Part shown: positions 13,107 to 24,840 of the stretch, piece by piece | Numbering within the stretch: the first letter of the stretch is position 1 | Layout of the letters: each line of letters starts with the position of its first letter | Assembly (NCBI RefSeq): GCF_030253575.1 | Contig: NC_080559.1 | Span: 32,142,501 to 32,206,500, forward strand | Length of the DNA stretch: 64,000 nucleotides | From: Rhododendron vialii | Lineage: Eukaryota; Streptophyta; Magnoliopsida; Ericales; Ericaceae | Reading direction: 5' to 3' | Position numbers and translations under genes: made by a program | Notes under the pieces: model-generated | Told to the model about the DNA's origin: nothing | The model's input: the letters and a program-made list of their open reading frames with translations, nothing else | Database searches by the model: none

Positions 13107-13198
<92 letters not shown>

Positions 13199-14125
13199 TG
13201 GAAGACTGCAGATTATGACTTTGTTTCTGTTATTCAGGTGTCAATATGTGATTTATCTTAGCAAGATTAGTGCTTTTGTGGATGCTGAATTGACATGATT
13301 CCTTAGTTTTCAATTATAGAGATATCAGTAGCAGAAATGTTATCGGGTTATCAAAGTGTTATTTAGGTCACTCACTCCGGGGAAATACTGTTTGTGTTGT
13401 AAATGTGTGCAATGTGCATAGGCATGTGTTTTTATGGTTCAGCTATCCGTCCATAGTTAATAGGATTTTGCTTGTTAACTTAAAATTGATGGCATTGCTT
13501 CTCTTAGCTGCCTGCTTGTTTGTTAAACTAGCAGTAACACTTTTTTCCTTATTATCTTTTTCTTTCTTTTTTATCTCTTTGGGTGTGGCAGTGGAGGATT
13601 ACAATTTACTGCGGCTTTAAAATTCGGTGATGCTTTTGCAGATTACCAAATGCTCCTGACATGGAGATCTTCTCAATGTATGGCGTTGGAGTCCCTACCG
13701 AAAGGGCTTATGTTTATAAGTTAAGTTCTGCTGCTGAGTGTTACATCCCATTCCAGATTGACACATCAGCAGAGGGTGGTCAGGACTGCAGTTGTCTAAA
13801 GGGTGGGGTTTACTCTGTTGATGGAGATGAAACAGTTCCTGTCCTGAGTGCAGGCTTTATGGCTGCAAAAGGTTGGAGGGGAAAAACCCGATTCAATCCT
13901 TCTGGAATTGGTAATTACATAAGGGAATATAATCATGCCCCGCCGGCCAATCTTTTGGAAGGGCGGGGAACCCAGAGTGGTGCTCATGTAGATATACTGG
14001 GGAACTTTGCGTTGATTGAAGATATACTAAGAGTGGCCGCAGGAGCTACAGGAAAAGAACTGGGAGGAGATCAAGTTTATTCTGATATCTTCAAATGGTC
14101 CGAAAACATCAACTTACCACTGTAG
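7406..14125 (+). CDS. PDAT1: Phospholipid:diacylglycerol acyltransferase 1 (PDAT), complete, 6 exons
   Basis: PDAT moves an acyl group from the sn-2 position of phosphatidylcholine to diacylglycerol, giving triacylglycerol and lyso-PC at the ER. Exons: 7406-7866, 9868-10090, 10669-10952, 11975-12299, 12844-13103, 13642-14125; all junctions are GT-AG and in phase, giving 678 residues, close to Arabidopsis PDAT1 (about 671). The N-terminus is very charged (KKKRREKER, residues ~31-52), then one membrane helix at ~59-80 (CCWFIGCICSIWWFLLF). The LCAT-like fold follows: PVVFVPGIVTGGLE, lid region SGLVAADYFAPGYFVW, nucleophile Ser259 in VIPHSMGVLYF, acid within VDGDETVP (~578-580), and His633 in QSGAHVDI. 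ATG 7406 gives the conserved RRWNCVDSCCWFIG context. Introns hold two tandem duplications and two (CT)n arrays. Confidence 0.96.
8674..8957 (+). repeat. Diverged tandem duplication in PDAT intron 1
   Basis: Two head-to-tail copies start GGACCACAA at about 8674 and 8819, a period near 145 bp. They share words such as GCTCTGAATG, GCAACCATG/TCAACCATG and end in GGTTTCTTAA / GGTTTTTTAA. A short (AC)n run separates them. No splice signals of interest lie inside. Confidence 0.7.
10219..10622 (+). repeat. Tandem duplication of about 209 bp in PDAT intron 2
   Basis: The two copies (10219-10427 and 10428-10622) share TTATRCCCCTC, TAGCTTTTGGTATACCAACT, ATGCCTGCCAAGTTG, ATAGCTGTTTTGTCCAAAT and GCATCAGGC-like words in the same order. 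The duplication makes up most of the intron and ends just before the 3' splice region. Confidence 0.8.
12362..12418 (+). repeat. (CT)n microsatellite in PDAT intron 4
   Basis: An uninterrupted run of about 28 CT units some 60 bp after the exon 4 donor. Confidence 0.95.
13109..13198 (+). repeat. (CT)n(CA)n compound microsatellite at the start of PDAT intron 5
   Basis: A CT run of about 34 units followed by about 10 CA units starts only 5-6 bp after the exon 5 donor at 13104 (GTGATT). Slippage here could alter donor recognition or RNA pairing. Confidence 0.95.
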
Positions 14126-15922
14126 ATCTCATTGGTGAGTTTGTAAAATGTGTTGAATTCTTTTTTATCATAGAATGTGTTGAATTTTATGGGAAGATTT
14201 CTTTGAGTGATTAAGAGTTTTATGTTGTCGCAAGCCTTTGCATCCTAGGGTTAAGATAATTCCATAGAAGAAAGAGCTGGACTAGTAAGTTTTTGATGCA
14301 CAGAGTTCCAAAGACAACATGTTACTAAAAAGGCAATCTATATCGATGAAGTCCTATACTCATATACTGTGTTTCAGGATTTTTATTGGTGACCTATCAG
14401 AACGTAACATGTATGCATATATTCAGTCCAACCCAATTCTATAGATGGAACATGCCCTCTTGTTTATACGGTATCTAGAAGCTGTCTCACAATATCAAGT
14501 TCCTTAAAATCCACGTGTATAATTAAGTTCATCACATCTATAGCTGCTACTAATTCCTTTACTAGGTTAATGCAGAATTTTAGGCAATTTTCACTCAATT
14601 AGATAAATCTAGCACCATGCTTTGACAAACTGAGAAATAACTGGTTTATAGCCAATAACCATCTTTTCAGATGTTAAACGTATACTTTCTCAAATACATA
14701 TACCTGAGTGTTTCTGTATTGTGCCTGTAACTTTGTGTTTTCAGAAGTACATATTTTGGTTGTTTGTTTGACCAACTCATTTCAACCAAACCTGCCGTTT
14801 CGTGTTATACTATGGTAACCTTTCTTACTTCCACCCGTAAGGTAAATTAGAAACACTACCGTAAGAGCTGCTTTTGGTTACATACAGATTCTTATGCATT
14901 TGGAGTCAATTGGCATCAATGTACAGATGGTTAGTGATGCCTGGATTCATGGTGTGAATTTGTGTTGACTTTGGATACTGAGAAATGGAGAACCCACTGT
15001 TGGCAGAGACGTCAAGGTAATCTGTTCTTCACTATTGGGGGAAAGAAAGGAAAAAAAAAAAAAAAGGATCTGTTGTTATTTACTGAAATTTCGATTTTTA
15101 TTTATACGGGAAGCTTGAAAATTGGCATTCGGTGACGTGTCCAGGTTGTGCTATTTCTAGGATGCTTTATTTAAGATTTCCCAGAAATTTTGATACATTC
15201 AATTAACAATTGAAAGCTGTAAAGTATACAAATTTTCTATGTTGTAGAGTTTGGTTTTTTGTAGCCCTGAAGTTGTAATCTTTTTTGCAGCTTGACAACA
15301 TAAAGGAAACTAGTCGTTCTTCATTTGCGTATATTTATTCCTGCCCCCAAAGCATCTCTAAGCCTGTCAAGAGTGAATTACATTCGCTTGTGACTCAAAA
15401 AATCTGTGATTGGATTTTTAATTGTCGTTTCAACTGTCTTTTAGTTTCTTAAGAGTTCGTTTGTTTGACAGGACTACTGGTAAAACCTCGTAAGTTATGT
15501 AGCACCGGACCAAAAGGAAGCGAGAAGTAATACCATACTTTTCATTATATTGTATATTGCACATTTTGTTGGACACCGTATCTGATGCTTGTTTAATTCA
15601 GCCCATAAGAATGGAAATCAAACACAGTATATATTGTCTCCTTAAATTTGTAGTTCAATTTTGTGCTCATTTCCTGTCAAATAAACAAGTTCTGAATCAA
15701 TGCGTGATGAAAAATAACTTATGTTCTTTCTCGTTGTCGTGAGACTTCTATCAAATGATTGTAAGGAAGATCTTTGTTATATTTTGTTCTCTTTTTCTTT
15801 TCTTTTTTGCATGAGAAATCTCTGAAAAGTTTAATGGGTCAGGTTTTTGAGAGTTTTGCTTGTGTTATTCACATATTCTATCGTAACACCGGTAGTATCC
15901 TCCAAGCATTAAATCAATACTA
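14126..15922. other. 3' flank of PDAT1, no further gene seen
   Basis: The first few hundred bases are presumably 3' UTR. A GTGAGT sits at 14132, six bases after the stop, and acceptor-like TTTTCAG occurs at about 14740, so a 3'-UTR intron is possible but unproven. The rest is AT-rich with a poly-A tract at 15050-15065. No exon recognised. Confidence 0.4.
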
Positions 15923-16147
15923 CTCCTTCTGTTCCTAAATAAGTGTTCGGCGCGCAAATCTAGATTTTACAAAAGATGGATATTTTTTGTTAAAAAATCT
16001 AGGAGTAATTTTTTTTTTTTTACAATCTAATAAAACTCACTGCTATCTTACTGATTTGTGAAAAAAAAGATTTTTGTTAACAAAACAAATGTATTTTTTT
16101 AAAGGTCTAGGTTTGTGCATCAGACACTTATTTAGAGACGGAGGGAG
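15923..16147. mobile_element. Stowaway-like MITE
   Basis: The 225-bp element has ends CTCCTTCTGTTCCTAAATAA and, mirrored, TTATTTAGAGACGGAGGGAG, flanked by TA at 15921-15922 and 16148-16149. CTCCCTCCGTYYC ends with a TA target duplication are the hallmark of Stowaway (Tc1/mariner) MITEs. Confidence 0.9.
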
Positions 16148-16220
16148 TAATTGGTCTTAATCCTTTGCAAATTACTCCACCTTCATTCCAAATTAAAAGG
16201 ACGAAGGAGGAAATAAAGTA

Positions 16221-16449
16221 CTTCATCCGTTCCTATTTAATTATTTACTACGATTTTACGTGCATTTTCATTGACTTATATCTTTCGACGTATATTATGT
16301 TTTTGCAATAATTATCTTATAGAAAAAATTAAGATATATCAAACAAGATCCATATTGTATATTTTTAGCATGCAATATACGTCAAGAGATATAAGTCGGT
16401 GAAAATATACGCAAAATCGTAGTAGACAATTAAATAGAGACGGAGGGAG
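16221..16449. mobile_element. Second Stowaway-like MITE
   Basis: The ends CTTCATCCGTTCCTATTTAA and the mirror TTAAATAGAGACGGAGGGAG pair along with long sub-terminal arms (CTACGATTTTACGTGCATTTTC / GCAAAATCGTAGTAG). TA flanks at 16219-16220 and 16450-16451. It lies 73 bp from the previous Stowaway; a short TACTCCACCTTCATTCC / GGACGAAGGAGGA pair between them may be a third, collapsed copy. Confidence 0.9.
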
Positions 16450-17479
16450 TATAAGAATTAAGAAAATAGAAAAAATTTAGAGAGAATATTGGAAGGTGGT
16501 AATTCACTCTCTAACTGCAATGCAATCTTTTTTCGTTTTCTTTTTTTGAAAAGGGACTGCAATGCGATTAGTAAAGCACATTTCATTGCTTTTTGCGGTA
16601 GAAAACATGAATTAAGAATTTCCAAAATAAATTTTGATAATCGCCATAGCCAAAAAAAAAAAAAATTACTAAATAAAATTCGATGAAAACAATTTGCGAA
16701 GTTTTTGGGTGCCGAGCGGGGGTACCACGTGGTGGTATCCGTCGGTGATCCGGATTGTCCAAACGTGTTTTGAACGGTCCAAATTGATTTCTCTCTCTGT
16801 CTCTTTTTCTCTTTTTAAATCCGAACTGTATTATCGCCGACGGAATATCACGTGTATGGTATCATATCCTACCGACAGCAAAAAAAATATCTCAAATTGA
16901 AGGTACGAAATGTTTAGGAATAGGACAAAAGCATTTACAGCAGAGAGTATCACTGTCCTTCTGCCTTTTATATGTGAAGACCACATCCAACTTCCTCTGA
17001 CCAGACCTGACCGGACCTGACCTGACCCTTCATTTATGTGGCACTGGCACTGGCACCCACCTACCTTTATCTACCCAAATTTGCAAAACAAACAACGACT
17101 TTCACTGTCCTTTTGTTGCTTAAAATTTGACTGGCGATTTGGGCCCTATTTTTGGGTTCTGATTGGCCTGCCTGCTTTAACGGGGGGAGCCCACGGTTTT
17201 TGTCGCATCCCTCGTCGTTTATCGTAACGGAATCATCCGCCAGGTCTCTAGGGAGGGAGGGAGGGGGCATTTTTACTCCTCCGCCTAGATTCTAGTTCCA
17301 CCATCCAAAGACGCGCAAAAAGTTAGATTTTGCCCATCAACACAAGATTGAAGCGGAGAGGTGGAAGGAGCGGTGATAGTAGATTTTCTGTGAACAAGAT
17401 TACCTTCGACACAGAATGATTAGAAGAGATATTTCTATCCGCACCCACCATGTTTTATTTTATGTTATTTTTATAACAG
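16450..17479. other. Spacer, nothing recognised
   Basis: No exon. A short tract at 16700-16890 contains GGTACCACGTGGTGGTATCCGTCGG and a loose mirror CCGACGGAATATCACGTG further on, perhaps an old palindromic element with an ACGTG core. A GC-richer stretch with repeats of CTGGCAC and ACCTGACC lies at 17000-17060. Confidence 0.3.
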
Positions 17480-17660
17480 AGGAATAGCCCTACAACAGAG
17501 CCACAATTAGATTCGATTGTGCAACTCAAACCTTGGGAGAACTAACGCGGCCACACGAGTCACGGCTCTCCACTTACTATTAGAGTACTCACCCGATGGG
17601 GGATCGAACCCATGACCAAGGAAAGTACTCCCAAAGTAAGTCATTCGCCGGCAACTCTTG
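17480..17660 (-). mobile_element. tRNA-derived SINE-like segment (minus strand)
   Basis: On the minus strand a Pol III B-box-like GGTTCGATCCCC lies at about 17599-17610 within GGTCATGGGTTCGATCCC, with a loose A-box-like GTTGCCGGCGAATGAC some 45 bp upstream. The downstream body runs toward lower coordinates. The paired boxes suggest a tRNA-derived SINE head, but no clear tail or target duplication is visible. Confidence 0.4.
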
Positions 17661-17744
17661 GGTGTGTGCACCCACCATGTTCTCTCTTTGTTGTTCGTGG
17701 ATCAAGTTATGGAGGGACGGGGATGCTGCACGGCAATTTCATGT

Positions 17745-17905
17745 TGAGCAGGTGCAGAGCGCCCAATTTTGCCATTCATCTCGGTAACAGACGGTTCGGA
17801 TGAAATTTAAACTCATACAAATCTAAATCGTCTATCGGTCGATTAAGATTCGAACCGTCAGTTGCCGAGATGAACGCCCCGCTATGCACCGCTCTACAAG
17901 GCTCC
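17745..17905. mobile_element. Small foldback element (about 160 bp)
   Basis: Left arm GCAGAGCGCCC...TTCATCTCGGTAACAGACGG, right arm CCGTCAGTTGCCGAGATGAACG...GCACCGCTCT, with an AT-rich loop near 17820. A palindromic MITE-like element without coding content; it differs in sequence from F1-F9. Confidence 0.65.
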
Positions 17906-18245
17906 CATTCTGTTATGGAGCTACTCTCTTTACTCTCTTTTTGTTTTTGTCTTGTGAAAGAGAGAAAGAAAATCTGGAAAAATAAAAAATAAAAAATTTA
18001 TTTTCCGCTTGACCAAAAAAAAGAAAATCTGGAAAAAAAATGCAACGTACGTCTAGTCTAATGATCCTCAAAGGCATTCGTCCTCGTAAGGTTATTTTGT
18101 CTTTTTTCCTCGTAAGGTTGTTTTTTTGAAATGATCCTCGTAAGGTTGTTAATGAAACGTGTTGTGGGAGTTTGGGACTAATCCTCTAGCGCTCAATAAC
18201 TTAATTAATACGTAAAGTTCATATTAAGTTCATATTAATTTCTTT

Positions 18246-18337
18246 ATTAGAAGTAACCGTTGACTATGATAGTTTGATGGGCTCAGTCTTGATTAGAAGT
18301 AACCGTTGACTATGATAGTTTGATGGGCTCAGTCTTG
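18246..18337 (+). repeat. Perfect 46-bp tandem duplication
   Basis: ATTAGAAGTAACCGTTGACT... is repeated head to tail with period 46 (18246-18291 and 18292-18337), essentially without mismatch. A recent local duplication in spacer DNA. Confidence 0.9.
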
Positions 18338-20437
18338 TAATATACTACTAGTATTTATTTACTTATTTAGGCCTTGTATAAGCATCCTAGGGGCTAGGGC
18401 TTTGCATTGTTGGACACATGACTAATAAGTGAAATATACTTAAGTAAGGGCCTTTTGGCCAAACTTTTTTCGGATTTTTTCTATTGGTCTTTTTCGTATT
18501 TTTCTTTAATGTTTACTAGATTTTGGTAAAACTTTTATATCATAGTATTTTCTATCTCGAGAGAAGAATAAAAAAAAGTACAAAAATATGGACTAAAGTT
18601 GAAAGAGTTCATATAAGACGACGAAAAGACAAAAAAAGAAAAAGAAAAAAGAAGACAAACTTAATATGGAGTTCCATTTTTGGGATAAAGAGTGTGTAGT
18701 AAAAAAAGGCTGCGTGGTTAAATAAACCTTGATGGTGGCTTTATATATGTGTTCTAGTCTTTGTTTTTCCGAACTTTTTCACTCTCAAATTAAATTTTAA
18801 CACTTCGAATTCTTATTGTCAATAGATACTCATTTCAAAATTATTTTCCCAAAAACTACAAGAAACTGCACTTTAATACAAAGAATACTCAATCTTAAAG
18901 GATAAATAATCGAGTTCAAACCATCTCTTGTTCTTTCATGCGATTGTTAATTAATAGGTCAAAGTCGTGAAGTTGTCATGAACCATGAATGAACTATTTA
19001 ATAATCAAAATTCACTCAATACGAATCCACATCTTTGCGTAAGAATAATCACGTTAAAAGGAAAAAATATAAGATCTATATGGTTTCGTCAACTAAAGCA
19101 TCTCAGTCAAATCAAATGAAATGAAACCTATTGTCATGAGATTTCTGGCATATCCCAACATCTAGTTTTATTTGCATATTGTTGTGCAGGTCTCACAAAC
19201 TTATGATACGCCGCATAAAAATGTATTAGTTCAAGCGTCATTGTGGTATCATGACATGTTTCAATGAGCACAAAATAATTTCAATAAAGTTATAGTCTCT
19301 CTAAATAATTATGCATTTGATTACACACGTTATAGTTATATATGACATATTCTATAATTGTGTAGAGCGATATATGCTATATAATACTTAAAGTACTACT
19401 TGTACAATTTGTATCGATAGAAATTAATATCACGTCTTATATACATCTCCACAAATCTTTTCATAATTAATGTTCGTTTGCACAATATTAAAATTCTTGG
19501 TCACTCCCTTGGCCTCACACATTTGCATGCATGCATAGATAGACAAGTTCTCAAACATTGGAAACCATTCATTGTGGAATTCCTCACTCTCCAATTGAGA
19601 TCATCTCCAATAGTTAGATTAGGTACTTATTTTTTATTTAGTCAACTCCAACAGTGTAGTAATTAATACAGTACTTTCTTTGTTTTCAAGTGTGTTAGAC
19701 GAAAGTAATTCTTTAGTGGTATTGTGTGTCCCAACATCTTCCATAGCCACACATTTTTAAAGGTTCATCTTATAAATTTCTCGAAATGGATATGTTATGT
19801 ACGGTGGAGTTAACTGTGTTGCATAGAGTAATAACGATCCACAAAAAGAGAGAGAGAGAGAGAGAGAGTGAATGGGGCATGCTCGCACAACACAAAGAAG
19901 GGAGAGAAATATAAAAGAAAGGAGAAAAGAAGACGGAAAAGAGCTTACACAAATTGGGGGTTCGTTTAGATATTATTGCACAAAAACAAACAAACAGATT
20001 ATGCTATTAACAATCAATTGAGTTGTCAATAAGGTAAAAAGAATGAAAAAAATACAATTTTCGATATACTTTCGACACTTTTCGCAGCACTATAGCATAA
20101 GAAAATGAATTTTCTCATGATCCACTTAAATTATAGACAGCTCATTAAGCTCTTATTAGCTTTTTCTTTTACAAACGAAACTTTACATTGTCCTTTTTCT
20201 TGTCAACTGCATTTTACGATTTTCCCTTGCTAGTGGCATGCCATTAACCACTATTTTTTGCGCGTCGTGTAAACGCGTCAGCTGAAGCATCACACAGCGC
20301 GTGACGTGGTACGCGAAACAGTAAAGGGCGGCTGAGAGCTGCAGTGAAGTAAAGCGTATCTGCTTCGGTGGACCCCTCACAGGAAAACGTTGAATTAGCG
20401 CTACGCGACAAAACAAGAGCCAGAGTGGACCCCCGAG
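18338..20437. other. AT-rich spacer upstream of NF-YA
   Basis: About 2 kb of AT-rich DNA with no recognised exon. A (GA)n run lies at 19848-19868. From about 20230 the base composition shifts to GC-rich and ACGT-core words appear (GCGTGACGTGGTAC near 20300), fitting a promoter-proximal region. Confidence 0.4.
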
Positions 20438-20948
20438 ATGAACAATCGCAATGGTGGAGGCGGTGGGTGTGTGTCTTTTATTGGGAATCACAGTGTCATT
20501 TACAGCAACCCAATAGCATTGTTTCTAGAGAGAGAGTGTGAGAGGGGAGAGAGAGAGGGTTTCAAGGGAGGAGACATGCCCAATTCCTTTCCAACATTTC
20601 TGTTTCTTGCTCCTTCTCAGCTTATCAGATCCCAAAGGTCTCTCTCTCTCTCCCCCCACTTTTCCATTGCACATACATATACATACATGTGGGTTCAGTG
20701 TAACACAGCAGTTTCGTCTTTTTATCCAGTATTTAGCTTAGCTTAAAGAGTCTTTCCTTTCCCTTTCTCCTTTTTTTTCGTAGTTACTCTGCCATATGTG
20801 AGGTGTTTTGGTATTTTGTGGGCTTATGTTTGATTGATTGCATGTGGGAGCTGTTGCTGTTGTGGATGAGAAACGATATTTGGATAGATAAATTTGTTGC
20901 TATTTTGGGGTTATGGGCTTTGTTGGTTTTTTTGGGTTTTTCTCATAG

Positions 20949-21002
<54 letters not shown>

Positions 21003-22415
21003 GGTGTGTGTGTGTGTTCCGTAATCAAAGTGAAGAGGGTAACTCTGGTTATTGACTCTTTTTATGTATTGGCAAATGAATTTAGTGAATGGGTTGTTGT
21101 CCGATTGTTTTCCTAGTTTCCATGTCCGAGAGGGTTAATCTGTTTTCTCTTTTCTTGATTGAAAATTATTTGCAATAACCCTTTTGGCTTTCATCAGTTA
21201 AGGTTGGAGCAAGGAGTTGTTGGTACTGAAGTTATGGATGTCCCGTTGTTTATATTGCTTTGGTGTGCAAGTTTATACTTCTTGGTATATTTGCTGGTTA
21301 TATGGTTTGTAGCATTGGTAACCCATACCCTAAGTCGCGTAATTCGCGTGCCCGAGCATGAAAACGTCTTTGAAACTCATCGCAAACTATTAAAATTCGC
21401 GAGAGCGAGGATTTAGAGCGGAGACGCAGGGCTTTTTGAAGGATTATGTGAGTCTGTTACTAATCCCATACCTGAAGAAATAGGGAAAATTTATCTTTAC
21501 AAGGGACATCTTCTCCTCCCGTAAAAAATTTAGTATTTCATCTTTCAAGTTGATTGGGACTAAGGTTGAACATTTGTGGGATTTTTGTGCGAGTACGTGT
21601 CAGTCCATGAAGTGAGATTCCTTTTTTGGGTGGAAGTGGAATCAATAAGTTGAAAACTGTTTGGAGACCTCTTTGTGTTGTTTTCACTTCTCCAGGGTTG
21701 GAAATGTGAAGTTGAGATATTTCATATTTCCCCTTCGTTGGTTCAAGTGTGTGCCCTAGAAGAGTTTTTGAACCAAAACTTGTGCTTACCCATTTTTGCT
21801 AAAGTAAAACTCTTCAAAGTTCTAGTTTTGGATTAATGAAAGAGTAGAGTGTAGGTATTTGCCAAACTAGTTTTGCGAGGTAGAGAAAATGCTTGATTTC
21901 TCCAACTTTTGTTCCGCGGAATTTGGGTCCATCTTTACGTTGTTGCACTAATTGAATTGTTTGATTCGGCCAATTATCTTTTTCCATTATGTAGATTACT
22001 CCACTAAATGTCATTTATTTCTTTCCTGACTATTTTATTCAATGTTGCATTATTAGTCTTTTCGGTTGTCCATTATTGGAGTATTTACTTAACTTGTTTA
22101 GGTTACACGTTACTAAGGTTTTAACTGCCCTATGTATTACCAAGGTCTGACTGCTTCAGAATTTTATTTGATGTAGCTTTTCAACCTTACTATTTAGCTT
22201 TTGGTATTGATAACTAATGTTATATGCTGGAGATGATTGGTTAACTCAAATGTTTTGCTGATTTTAATTAGCTTACATGATTGGAAATGAAATGACCATA
22301 AATGAAGTGAATAGGGTTTTTTTTGTAGTTTATTGAGTTTGTCCCTGTAATGATTTGGTTTCGTTGAATTGATTGAAGATATGCTTGTATCATTCAGGAT
22401 TCATCAATGATATAG
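20438..22415 (+). promoter_or_regulatory. Promoter-proximal region and intron-bearing 5' leader of NF-YA
   Basis: The coding start at 22416 lies in an exon that opens at 22398 after a TCATTCAG acceptor, so upstream leader exon(s) must exist. Candidate leader sequence begins near 20520 with GAGAGA/CTCT-rich DNA. A (CT)n array at 20950-20999 ends in (GT)n. The leader exon contains a three-codon upstream frame ATG-ATA-TAG (22407-22415) whose stop directly abuts the main ATG. The exact transcription start and leader introns cannot be resolved by eye. Confidence 0.5.
20950..20999 (+). repeat. (CT)n microsatellite in the NF-YA leader region
   Basis: About 25 uninterrupted CT units followed by a short (GT)n run. 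Confidence 0.95.
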
Positions 22416-24805
22416 ATGGCTATACGAGTTCAAAATTTCCCCACTGAAATATTTGAGCAAAATCCAAATTATCCAATGTCTCATTTTGCTATTAACTGTC
22501 CATCATGGTGGAATTTACACGAACAACTCCTTCCCCAATCCTCATCCGTGCATTTTAGCTTGAAAGTGGAATCACCATCAGAATTGCCTCTCAAAGCAAA
22601 GCATTTTGGTCTTCAACGAAAAGACCAGGATTCATCATCAACTCAATCGAGTGATCTATCTCACCATGAAGTTTTGAATATGACGGGGACCAATTCTCAA
22701 GATCAATGCATTTCATCGGAACCGGGTATTGATGCATTAACTTCATTTTTTTTGCACTAGATCATTCTTTATCTGTGTAAGTGACTCGCAAGGTACCAAT
22801 GGTCATTTTGAGGGGTATGAACTTTTCTTTATGAATTTGTTTCCTCTAGTAAAGTACTCCTTTGGATTTGTGATCACTGGAGTACATAACAACTGAGAAG
22901 TTCATCTGTTTGTATTATGTTACATCCATTTGTATTACGGCTAGTCTTACACATTGAATACCACCTTTGATCAGTTAATATAATCTCTGTTGGATTGTGT
23001 CCCACATCGCCTGGACAAGCCCCCTCTATACTGGTTATAAGGCCCTAGTTTCCCTCTCCTTAATACCCGGGTTTTAAGAAGACTTTATGGGCTGAGCTTT
23101 TCTAACATGGTATCAGAGCTTTAGTTGGGCCTTTCGTTGGTGAACTGTTGTTTGGTTGCCACGCTTTGTGGGCCAAGGGGTGTGTTGAATTGTGTCCCAC
23201 ATCGCCTGGACAAGCCCCCTCCATGCTGGTTATAAGGCTCGAGCTTCCCTCTCCTTAATACCTGGGTTTTAAGGAGACTTTATGGGCTTAGCTTTTCTAA
23301 CAAGCTCAAAGGAACTTAAAAAAGTGATATTGTACTTGGAGCTGCAACGGTAGTAGTCCTCAAATCTTGGTCTTTGAGGTTATTGTTACCATTTAAGTCA
23401 CCAACTGTTGTGGGTAATGTTACTTTGTTGGGATCTAGTTTCAACATAGTAATTTTTTTATCGATGTGTTATAGCTTTCCTTGATGTCATTGTCATCAGT
23501 CCCACATGATGTGGCTTCCACTCATGTGGCACTTGGAACTTGGAAGTAGCTTAACTATTGGTTGACCCAGTTGTTGCTATATCAACTCCCAGTTTGTGGC
23601 CATTGGGTCCATTTTAGTCCTGGAGCCAAAATGGAAAAATGGATTCATTTTGCTTGACGTGCGCATATTATCTTCAATTACTGTGGTCTTAGAACTCCTA
23701 TTGCTTATGAAATGCAATGTCCATGTATTCAGCTCAAGAAAGTGATGGAAAGCATGTAGAAAGCCAAATGAAGCCATTTTTCTTAAGGGGCCATCAAGAT
23801 TTTGCCACCAGTCCTTCACAGATTGATCCTAGCCTGTCAATTGTAAGTTGATTACTTACACGTAGGTTTTGCTTTTAGGTTTTATAGTTCACCTAAAATC
23901 TAGTACTTACGGCCTGAATGTCATTTCAGGGTTGCAATATTCCTTCACGGATTGATCCTAGCCAGTCAATTGTAAGTGGATTGCTTACAGATAGGTTTTT
24001 GTTTTAGGTTTTGTTGTTCACCTAAAGCTAATACTTACAGCCTGAACATTTCAGAACCACATCCTATACCCGTATGCTGATGCTTACAGCGGGGGGTTAT
24101 TCACTGCCTATGGACCACCAGCTGTTGTAAGTACTTTTAAGCTCAATATTTGTGTTTCCATTGGTTTGACATTGTGGATGGGCCTTCTGTTTGGGTTATA
24201 GAAAATTTATACAGCCTCAAGAAGCTCTAATTACTTCTTTAATATCCGAGTTCTTCCCACTAGAGTTCATTTTGAACATAACTTGCCTCTACTCCTGTTT
24301 CAATTATCTGCATTATTAGTGTGAAGAGTTTTCGTTTCTTTCCCCATAATTACTCATTTCACATCTTTCTCTATTCATAATTTTGTCACCTTATGGATTC
24401 TTAAATGGTAAGGTTCCTTTCTCACAGACTATCGTGCAATAATTTAATGTGTTTATTTATTATTGCTATCAATTCTTGGTTTTTTTTTTGCTCAGCAATT
24501 CTTGGGTATTTCGATTGTGTTCTTTCTGCTGGCTTGTGATTCTTCTAGCCTCATTGCCTGATAAATAGGATTCTTGGTGAAGCAGTTGACTTTTTTTATT
24601 TTCTTATCAAGTTCACGGAATAGACGTTGAAAGTTGAATCATATTCTATTTTTTTGTGTCCTGGGGGACAGTACCAAATTATAGTTATGAAAAATCAGCT
24701 GTGGCATCTTATTAAATTAAATGGAACCATTTCTAATTGTGGTCAACTTTCAGGATACATGTGTTAGGTGTTAGGTGTTAGATGTGTTTGTTTTTTGGTG
24801 TCCAT

Positions 24806-24840
<35 letters not shown>

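Noticed and set aside
12224..13198. Frames with long Arg-Glu runs on the minus strand in PDAT introns
   Set aside because: They are translations of (CT)n arrays.
20438..20746. Open frame starting MNNRNGGGGGCV upstream of NF-YA
   Set aside because: It overlaps the promoter-proximal GAGA-rich stretch and does not splice in frame to the NF-YA start at 22416.
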